Origin: Rheinheimera pacifica
GTDB lineage: Bacteria; Pseudomonadota; Gammaproteobacteria; Enterobacterales; Alteromonadaceae
Length of the DNA: 64,000 nucleotides
NCBI RefSeq assembly: GCF_024809855.1
Contig: NZ_JANUEM010000016.1
Location: forward strand, 39,924-103,923
Direction: 5' to 3'
Positions 58,234 through 64,000 of this stretch are shown here, one piece after another (positions within the stretch are counted from its first letter, which is position 1; every line of letters starts with the position of its first letter). The notes under the pieces are model-generated. The model did no database searches, had not been told where the DNA came from, and worked only from the letters and a program-made list of their open reading frames with translations. Made by a program: the position numbers and the translations under genes.

Positions 58234-58339
58234 TATTTAACCTGTAGTAAAGTTGTGATTCTGGTCAGCGTTGACAACGCAGAGGTGGCGGTTAGACTAG
58301 CCGAAAACACTTTTAACCTCAATTTAAACAGGGATTTTT

Positions 58340-59380
58340 ATGCAGGCTGTTGTACGCCACAACTGGACCCTCGCGCAGGTCAATGCACTTTATGCGCTGC
58401 CGTTTAATGATTTATTGTTTCAGGCGCAAACGGTACACCGGCAACACTTTAAACCCAACGAAGTGCAGGTAAGCACCTTGTTATCGATTAAAACCGGCGC
58501 ATGCGCCGAAGACTGCAAATATTGCCCGCAAAGCGGCCACTACAATACCGGGCTGGAGCGCGAGCGCCTGCTGGAGGTAGAAAAAGTATTAACCCAGGCC
58601 AGGGCCGCCAAAGACAAAGGCGCCAGCCGCTTTTGTATGGGCGCCGCCTGGACTAACCCGAAACAGCGCGATATGCCATACATTATTGAAATGGTACAGG
58701 GCGTAAAAGCTATGGGGCTGGAAACCTGTATGACACTGGGCATGTTAACCGGTGAGCAGGCGAAAACCCTGGCCGGTGCCGGGCTGGATTACTACAATCA
58801 CAACCTGGATACCTCGCCAGAGTTTTACGGTGAAATTATCACCACCCGTACTTATCAGGACCGTTTAGACACTTTAAGCCATGTGCGCGATGCCGGTATG
58901 AAAGTATGCTGCGGCGGTATTCTGGGTATGGGCGAAAGCGCTAACGATCGTTCAGCGCTGTTAATGCAACTGGCTAATTTGCCGGAGCACCCGGAAAGTG
59001 TGCCAATTAATATGCTGGTAAAAGTAGCCGGTACACCGCTGGAAAATGTTGACGATTTAGATGCCTTTGAGTTTATCCGCACTATTGCGGTGGCGCGTAT
59101 CATGTTGCCGCAAAGCCATGTGCGCTTATCGGCTGGCCGCTCACGCATGAACGAGCAAATGCAGGCGCTGTGTTTCTTTGCCGGGGCTAATTCTATTTTC
59201 TACGGCGATAAACTGCTGACAACCGACAACCCGGAAGCTGATGCCGACATGCAGCTATTTGCCAAACTGGGCATTACGCCGGAGCAGCGCCACGGTGTGT
59301 CTGATGAAGCGCATGAACTGGCACTGGCCGACGCGATAAAAGAACAGGCTAACCCGCCGCTGTTTCACGCGGCGCAGTAA
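58340..59380 (+). CDS. bioB: Biotin synthase
   Basis: 346 residues, radical SAM. The 4Fe-4S motif [12 protein letters not shown] (Cys54, 58, 61) and the 2Fe-2S ligands in [13 protein letters not shown] (SRFCMGAAW), CCGGI and RLSAGR segments are present. Inserts sulfur into dethiobiotin. CAGGGA before ATG. First gene of bioBFCD, stop two bases before bioF. Confidence 0.97.
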   Translation: MQAVVRHNWTLAQVNALYALPFNDLLFQAQTVHRQHFKPNEVQVSTLLSIKTGACAEDCKYCPQSGHYNTGLERERLLEVEKVLTQARAAKDKGASRFCMGAAWTNPKQRDMPYIIEMVQGVKAMGLETCMTLGMLTGEQAKTLAGAGLDYYNHNLDTSPEFYGEIITTRTYQDRLDTLSHVRDAGMKVCCGGILGMGESANDRSALLMQLANLPEHPESVPINMLVKVAGTPLENVDDLDAFEFIRTIAVARIMLPQSHVRLSAGRSRMNEQMQALCFFAGANSIFYGDKLLTTDNPEADADMQLFAKLGITPEQRHGVSDEAHELALADAIKEQANPPLFHAAQ

Positions 59381-59382
59381 GT

Positions 59383-60534
59383 ATGCCACAGGCTAAGCTG
59401 GCGCAGTTAAGCCAGGCACTTGAGCAGCGCGCAGCTCAACAGCTGCTGCGCAGCCCGGTAACACTTGAACGCTACGACGGCAGGGTGCTGGTTGTGGCCG
59501 GAAAAAGTTACCTTAATTTTTCCGGCAATGATTATCTTGGCCTGGCAACCGCGCCGCAGGTGTTGCAAGCTTTTGCCGATGGCGCGGCACAGTTTGGTGC
59601 TGGTAGTAGCGGTTCACCACTGGTTACCGGCCAGCATGCGGTGCATCAGCAGCTTAGCGACAACCTGGCCGATTGGCTGGGGGTAGAGCGGGTATTGCTG
59701 TTCTCTTCCGGTTTTACCGCCAACCAGGCCATGCTGCTGACGTTAAGCAGCAAAAGTGACACCCTGCTGCTGGATAAGCTTAGCCACGCTTCATTAATTG
59801 ATGCTGCGCTACACAGTGAAGCCGGTTTTAAACGTTTTGCCCATAACGACTTATCAGCATTGCAGCAATTGCTGGCGCAACAACCCCAGCCGATGGTGGT
59901 AACTGAAGGTGTGTTCAGTATGGACGGCGATAGCCCCGACTTAGCAGCCATGTTGGCGTTGTGCCACAGCTATGGTGCGCCGTTATTGCTGGATGATGCC
60001 CATGGTTTGGGTGTGCAAGGGCCAGAGGGCAAAGGCACTGCCGCTGCACAGGGTATTGCACAGAGCGAGTTGTTTTGCACCATGGCTAACTTTGGTAAAG
60101 CATTGGGGCTTGGCGGTGCTTTTGTTGGTGGCAGTAAAACGGTGATCGATTATATCGAACAGTTCGGCCGCCATTATGTTTACAGCACAGCCTTGCCACC
60201 GCCACTTTGCGCTGCCGTACTAACAAGCATTGAGCTGTGCCGGGCTGACAACTGGCGGCGCGACAAACTACAGAGCAACATCGCCTTGTTTCGTCGCCTG
60301 GGCGCCGATCTGCCTTTGCTTAACTCGCAAAGTCCTATTCAGGGCCTGGTATTGGGTAGCAGCGAGCGTGCCTTAGCTGTTAGCCAGCAATTAAAACAAC
60401 AGGGTATCTGGCTTAGTGCCATTCGCCCGCCAACCGTGCCGCAGGGCAGTGCCCGTTTACGTATTACACTAAGTGCGGCACATACGACAGAAGATATTAC
60501 GCTATTGACGCAACAATTAAGGCAGGTGCGATGA
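59383..60534 (+). CDS. bioF: 8-amino-7-oxononanoate synthase
   Basis: 383 residues, PLP enzyme of the alpha-oxoamine synthase family. PLP Lys in TMANFGKALGLGGAF, LLLDDAHGLGVQG (Asp, His) and GAGSSGSPLVTGQ (substrate/PLP phosphate). Joins pimeloyl thioester and alanine. Overlaps bioC by four bases. Confidence 0.96.
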   Translation: MPQAKLAQLSQALEQRAAQQLLRSPVTLERYDGRVLVVAGKSYLNFSGNDYLGLATAPQVLQAFADGAAQFGAGSSGSPLVTGQHAVHQQLSDNLADWLGVERVLLFSSGFTANQAMLLTLSSKSDTLLLDKLSHASLIDAALHSEAGFKRFAHNDLSALQQLLAQQPQPMVVTEGVFSMDGDSPDLAAMLALCHSYGAPLLLDDAHGLGVQGPEGKGTAAAQGIAQSELFCTMANFGKALGLGGAFVGGSKTVIDYIEQFGRHYVYSTALPPPLCAAVLTSIELCRADNWRRDKLQSNIALFRRLGADLPLLNSQSPIQGLVLGSSERALAVSQQLKQQGIWLSAIRPPTVPQGSARLRITLSAAHTTEDITLLTQQLRQVR

Positions 60535-61370
60535 CCGGTACTATGACAGCTACTTTGACAGCGGCTATCGCTGCGCCGGAGTTTATCCGTCAGGTGGCAC
60601 ACAGTTTTGGTAAAGCCTGCGACAGTTATTTACCGGCAGCCCGTTTACAGCAGCAGGTGGCATTGGATGCGCTGACATTGCTGCCTGCCGACAAACAGGG
60701 GCATTTGCTTGATTTAGGCTGTGGCCCGGGCTGGATCCATCCGCGCTTTGCTGCCTATTGCAATCAGTTTACTGCGGCAGACTTAAGTGCCGGTATGCTG
60801 GCTAAAGCCGCCAGCCAGCAACTAGCTAGCCATATAGCTACACCCTTAACTACAACCTATGTGCAAGCTGATGCACGGCAATTGCCATTGCCGGCACAAA
60901 GTGTTGATAAGCTGTTTTCCAGCTTAATGCTGCAGTGGTGCCCTAAACCAGCTGCGGTATTTGCCGAAGCTGAGCGCATATTAGCCCCCGGCGGGCGGAT
61001 AGTGATGACCACCCTGGTTGATGGCACTCTGGCAGAGTTAAAGCAGGCGTTTGCCAGCCTGGATCAACAGCAGCATATAAACCACTTTTTGCCCGCTGCC
61101 GATGTGGTAGCCGCGGCGGGTTCTGTCAGTAATATTCGCTGGCAATTTGAACAACGGTGTTATCCGCTGTTTTATACCGATGTTGTCAGCCTGGCGCGTG
61201 AGTTAAAGGCTTTGGGCGCCAATCAGGTTGCCGGACGGCAAAGTCGCGGCTTAACCGGCAAGGGCTATTGGCAACAACTGGCGGCTGCTTATGATCTTAA
61301 TCGCACCACGCTGGGCTTACCGGCCAGTTATCAGGTGCTTATTATTACCGGCTATAAAAATGCCAGTTAA
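60531..61370 (+). CDS. bioC: Malonyl-ACP O-methyltransferase
   Basis: 279 residues. SAM-binding motif LLDLGCGPGWIHP (about 62-74) and DARQLPLPAQSVDKLFSSLMLQW. Methylates malonyl-ACP so that fatty acid synthesis can build the pimeloyl chain. The gene for BioH, the methylester hydrolase, is not in this locus. Overlaps bioD by 11 bases. Confidence 0.93.
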   Translation: MTGTMTATLTAAIAAPEFIRQVAHSFGKACDSYLPAARLQQQVALDALTLLPADKQGHLLDLGCGPGWIHPRFAAYCNQFTAADLSAGMLAKAASQQLASHIATPLTTTYVQADARQLPLPAQSVDKLFSSLMLQWCPKPAAVFAEAERILAPGGRIVMTTLVDGTLAELKQAFASLDQQQHINHFLPAADVVAAAGSVSNIRWQFEQRCYPLFYTDVVSLARELKALGANQVAGRQSRGLTGKGYWQQLAAAYDLNRTTLGLPASYQVLIITGYKNAS

Positions 61371-62046
61371 CCGCTACTTTATTACCGCTACCGATACCGA
61401 CGCCGGCAAAACTTATGTTAGTAGCTTGTTGCTGCAGGGCTTTAAAGCACTGGGTACAACAGCAGTTGGCGTAAAGCCAATAGCGGCAGGTGCTGACGAC
61501 CAGGGTCGCAATGGTGACGCGTTACTGCTGCAACGACACTCCGGTATCGCGTTACTTTATAAAGTGATTAATCCAGTTTGTTATCAGGCGCCGGTGGCAC
61601 CGCATTTGGCGGCCATTACTGAGCAGTTGCCGATTGACGAAGCGCAGTTAAATGAGGCCTTGGTACAGTGGCAACAATTACCGGTACAGCAATTATTAAT
61701 TGAGGGTGCAGGCGGTTGGTTATTGCCGATAAACCATCAGCGCTATTTGGCCGATTGGGTGGCCGATAACCAGTTACGGGTGGTGCTGGTGGTAGGCATA
61801 AAACTGGGCTGTTTAAACCATGCCATGCTAACGGTGCGAGAGATTGAGCGCAGTGGCTGCAAGCTGTTGGGTTGGGTAGCAAATTGTATTGAACCGGATA
61901 TGGCGCTGCTGGAGCAAAATATTGCCGACTTACGCCAGCGTATAGCTGCGCCTTGTTTAGGTGTAATACCTTTTGCGCCGGAACCCGCGCAGTATCAGCA
62001 GTTGGCGCAAGAGCTGGCGACACAACTTTGCACCAACGCCGGTTAG
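61360..62046 (+). CDS. bioD: Dethiobiotin synthetase
   Basis: 228 residues from the ATG at 61360 inside the bioC tail; earlier starts in the frame only read bioC antiphase. P-loop RYFITATDTDAGKTYVS, KPIAAG, and LIEGAGGWLLPIN are BioD hallmarks. Its stop codon is within the left arm of a 16-bp inverted repeat. Confidence 0.95.
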   Translation: MPVNRYFITATDTDAGKTYVSSLLLQGFKALGTTAVGVKPIAAGADDQGRNGDALLLQRHSGIALLYKVINPVCYQAPVAPHLAAITEQLPIDEAQLNEALVQWQQLPVQQLLIEGAGGWLLPINHQRYLADWVADNQLRVVLVVGIKLGCLNHAMLTVREIERSGCKLLGWVANCIEPDMALLEQNIADLRQRIAAPCLGVIPFAPEPAQYQQLAQELATQLCTNAG

Positions 62047-62132
62047 AATACCCGATAAGCTCGCCACAGCAACTCGCTACCGCTTGCGCGTCCGCTCAGA
62101 CACTCTGTGTCGACTGATCGGGTATTCTAACC
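62041..62132. repeat. 16-bp perfect inverted repeat with 60-base centre
   Basis: GGTTAGAATACCCGAT and ATCGGGTATTCTAACC. The centre contains a small GACAC-TCT-GTGTC hairpin. Located between convergent bioD and pepE. Without a T-run it looks more like a small repetitive extragenic palindrome or MITE-like insert than a terminator. Confidence 0.65.
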
Positions 62133-62165
62133 TCTGGGTCTCAGCAGTTGATGATTATCGCGTTA

Positions 62166-62864
62166 CTACAAAAACTCAGTTAAATCGCTGTTTTCTGCCA
62201 GTGACGTTTTATTACCGCCGACAAACAGATAACCCCCTTCTTTACCGAGCAACGTCAGGTTGTTGCCGCTGCGTTTTAGTGCCGTGCCTTCTGGTAGGGC
62301 AATAATAGGCGTGGCCGGATGCAACTGCATAAACTCGGCTAAGCGCATATCGCGGGTTTCACCGTGAAAGCCCTCCGGTTTATAGTCGGTGTAATGCGGA
62401 TTTAATTGCAGTGGCAGCAGGTTTAGTGCATTAAACGAGGCTGGTTCAATGATCGGCATATCGTTAGTGGTGCGAATGGTTGCGCCTGCAATGTTCGAAC
62501 CGGCACTCCAACCAATATAGGGTACACCTTCGGTTACGCGTTTCTTGATAAGCTGCACTATATCCTGTTGATATAGCTGATAAAGCAGATGAAAAGTGTT
62601 GCCACCACCAACGGCGATAGCCTGCGCTTGTGTTACAGCCTGGCGCGCATCAGTAAACTGATGAATGCTGCGCACCTTAATGCCCTGTGGCGCCAGTGCC
62701 TGCTGCACGTTGGCCAGATATACATCGTAGCTAATACTGATACCAGCGTAAGGGATAAACAGCAGTTCATCTATACCGCTTAAATGCTGTGTAAGCCACG
62801 CCATATAGGGGGCCAGATAAGCGCTGTTATTAGCGCGCGAACTGCTCAGTAGTAGTAATTGCAT
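62166..62864 (-). CDS. pepE: Dipeptidase E (alpha-aspartyl dipeptidase)
   Basis: 232 residues from the ATG at 62864, which has AAGGAG six bases before; the frame is open to 62993 but without family similarity there. Serine peptidase of clan PC: Ser120 in YIGWSAGSN, as in Salmonella/E. coli PepE, plus AVGGGNTFHLL and LQLNPHYTDY (His). Cleaves Asp-X dipeptides. Confidence 0.93.
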   Translation of the reverse strand: MQLLLLSSSRANNSAYLAPYMAWLTQHLSGIDELLFIPYAGISISYDVYLANVQQALAPQGIKVRSIHQFTDARQAVTQAQAIAVGGGNTFHLLYQLYQQDIVQLIKKRVTEGVPYIGWSAGSNIAGATIRTTNDMPIIEPASFNALNLLPLQLNPHYTDYKPEGFHGETRDMRLAEFMQLHPATPIIALPEGTALKRSGNNLTLLGKEGGYLFVGGNKTSLAENSDLTEFL

Positions 62865-63007
62865 GGCTAACTCCTTCATGTTGCCGCCATTGTAGCCAAA
62901 AGCTCTACGGCAGACACCTTTTCTTACAAATAATCCGTGCTGATTAAATTGAAAAAGGCCCGCAAGCCCATATAGTACAAAGCAGTAAACCATTTGAGGA
63001 ATGCAGT

Positions 63008-63871
63008 ATGAAAAGAGTCGTTTTATTTTTAGCCACCAACCTGGCGGTTATTCTGGTACTGAGCATAGTGCTCAATATCGTATTCAGTTTCCTTGGGGTT
63101 GATCGCAGCAGTATTGGAGGGTTACTGGTATTTGCCGCAGTGTTTGGTTTTGGCGGCTCCTTTATATCCCTGGCAATGTCAAAATGGATGGCAAAACGTT
63201 CTACCGGAGCTGTGGTTATTGAACAGCCCCGCAATGCTACCGAACAATGGTTAATGAACACCGTAGCACGACAGGCGAAAGCTGCCGGTATTGGTATGCC
63301 GGAAGTAGCCGTGTACGACTCACCGGAAATGAATGCTTTTGCCACCGGTATGAACCGCAACAATGCTTTAGTTGCCGTAAGTACCGGTTTGCTGCGCAAT
63401 ATGCGTGAAGACGAAGTAGAAGCCGTGCTGGCGCACGAAGTGTCGCACATTGCCAACGGCGATATGGTTACGCTAACGCTTATTCAGGGCGTGGTAAACA
63501 CCTTTGTTATTTTCCTTGCCCGTTTGGTAGCTGGCATGCTGAACAATAACGGTAATAATAACCAGGGCGGCGGTATCGCTTATTTTGCTACTGTTATTGT
63601 GCTGGAAATGGTATTTGGTGTACTGGCCAGTATTATCGTGATGTGGTTCTCGCGCCAGCGTGAGTACCGTGCCGATGCTGGTGCGGCTAAGCTGGAAGGC
63701 GGGCCGAATAAAATGATTGCTGCGCTGGAGCGGTTAAAGCATAACCACGAAAGCCGTCTGGAAGGCAGTATGATGGCTTTTGGTATTGCCGGTGGTGCGG
63801 CTAAATCTGAGCTGTTTTTAAGCCACCCGCCGCTGGAAAAACGTATTGCAGCACTGCGCGGACGTTTTTAA
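63008..63871 (+). CDS. htpX: Membrane protease HtpX
   Basis: 287 residues, normal length. Two N-terminal membrane helices (about 5-25 and 35-56), zinc motif HEVSH at 143-147, two further helices (about 158-178 and 192-212) and the downstream Glu in [18 protein letters not shown]. Quality control of inner-membrane proteins with FtsH; usually heat- or CpxR-controlled. Confidence 0.96.
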   Translation: MKRVVLFLATNLAVILVLSIVLNIVFSFLGVDRSSIGGLLVFAAVFGFGGSFISLAMSKWMAKRSTGAVVIEQPRNATEQWLMNTVARQAKAAGIGMPEVAVYDSPEMNAFATGMNRNNALVAVSTGLLRNMREDEVEAVLAHEVSHIANGDMVTLTLIQGVVNTFVIFLARLVAGMLNNNGNNNQGGGIAYFATVIVLEMVFGVLASIIVMWFSRQREYRADAGAAKLEGGPNKMIAALERLKHNHESRLEGSMMAFGIAGGAAKSELFLSHPPLEKRIAALRGRF

Positions 63872-63908
63872 CCTGCTGCAGGTAATAAACCAAAACGGGG
63901 CTTAAAGC

Positions 63909-64000
63909 CTGTCTCTTATACACAAATCCCCCGGTTTTTACTGGGGGATTTTTTTGAACTCTTTCTAAAATCTCCGATCTGCTCTTTCACTGAATATTTA
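63909..64000. mobile_element. Terminus of an IS50/Tn5-like (IS4-family) element, cut by the window end
   Basis: CTGTCTCTTATACACAAAT (63909-63927) differs at two positions from the Tn5 outside end (CTGACTCTTATACACAAGT). It is followed inside by a hairpin (AATCCCCCGG...CTGGGGGATT, TTTTTT, 63924-63956), the kind of terminator that closes a transposase gene. The preceding 9 bases GCTTAAAGC would be the target duplication. The rest of the element is outside the window. Confidence 0.6.
63924..63957 (+). terminator. Hairpin with T-run near the window end
   Basis: AAATCCCCC, GGTTTTTACT centre, GGGGGATTTTTTT. Either the transcription barrier within the IS-like terminus or the terminator of htpX. Confidence 0.75.

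Noticed and set aside
58234..58339. BirA operator between bioA and bioB
   Set aside because: No TTGTAAACC-N15-GGTTTACAA-like pair was found in the divergent region; only weak partial matches (GGTTA, TTGACAAC). Control of the bio genes is left open.

Overview
The window is a 64-kb piece of a gammaproteobacterial chromosome. Its gene content fits an Alteromonadales-type marine or freshwater bacterium, for example the Rheinheimera/Alishewanella/Arsukibacterium group; this is inferred from gene order and protein style, not from a search. The blocks ftsK-lolA-rarA-crcB-serS, tusDCBE, uvrY-uvrC-pgsA followed by a tRNA cluster, etfBA/etf-QO with LiuR-like palindromes, and bioA/bioBFCD are housekeeping islands of the ordinary chromosome. 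Four accessory segments are set between them.

Layout. 0-7.6 kb: MgtC-like membrane protein, two exported proteins (one MipA/OmpV), a secreted PHB-depolymerase-like esterase, gamma-glutamyltransferase and a Cache-type chemoreceptor. 7.6-15.6 kb: accessory segment 1. It holds a three-gene cluster (an alpha/beta-hydrolase-like protein plus two tandem paralogues), a decayed second copy of the chemoreceptor 3' end joined to a decayed copy of a tRNA-Pro 3' end, two cassette-like genes (HNH-type and membrane protein) separated by repeated sequence, a complete 1320-bp IS3-family element with 3-bp target duplication, an ImmA/IrrE-like peptidase, and the intact tRNA-Pro(GGG). 15.8-36.4 kb: core genes (DUF4382 lipoprotein, two EamA transporters, periplasmic M17 peptidase, acyltransferase, cold shock protein, ald/lrp, ftsK to serS, tus, yccA, two tRNA-Ser, uvrY, uvrC, pgsA). 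36.5-37.0 kb: tRNA Gly-Cys-Leu-Gly. 37.1-40.4 kb: accessory segment 2, next to the last tRNA-Gly, with a dead tyrosine-integrase gene, a truncated ICE-type membrane gene and unknown genes. 40.6-50.5 kb: SLC13 transporter, rluF, an aldo/keto reductase, a standalone 727-residue tubulin/FtsZ-superfamily protein, the ETF system and a GNAT acetyltransferase. 50.8-54.9 kb: accessory segment 3, a row of small unknown genes, all on the + strand, separated by attC-like sequences (integron-cassette-like, without integrase). 55.0-63.9 kb: asnS, a small membrane protein, the biotin locus, pepE and htpX. From 63.909 kb to the end the sequence looks like the terminus of an IS50/Tn5-like element (accessory segment 4, cut by the window end).

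How the genes work together. EtfBA collects electrons from acyl-CoA dehydrogenases and Etf-QO passes them to ubiquinone; the shared divergent region carries two palindromes of LiuR type. BioA/B/F/C/D give most of biotin synthesis. TusBCD-TusE relay sulfur for tRNA 2-thiouridine. Lrp sits divergent from alanine dehydrogenase, a classic regulator-target pair.

Most interesting for novelty: the solitary tubulin-like GTPase gene with a palindrome at its promoter; the hydrolase plus paired paralogues at 7.6-10.5 kb; the integrase-less cassette array at 50.8-54.3 kb; and the ghost chemoreceptor/tRNA-Pro junction that dates the build-up of accessory segment 1.
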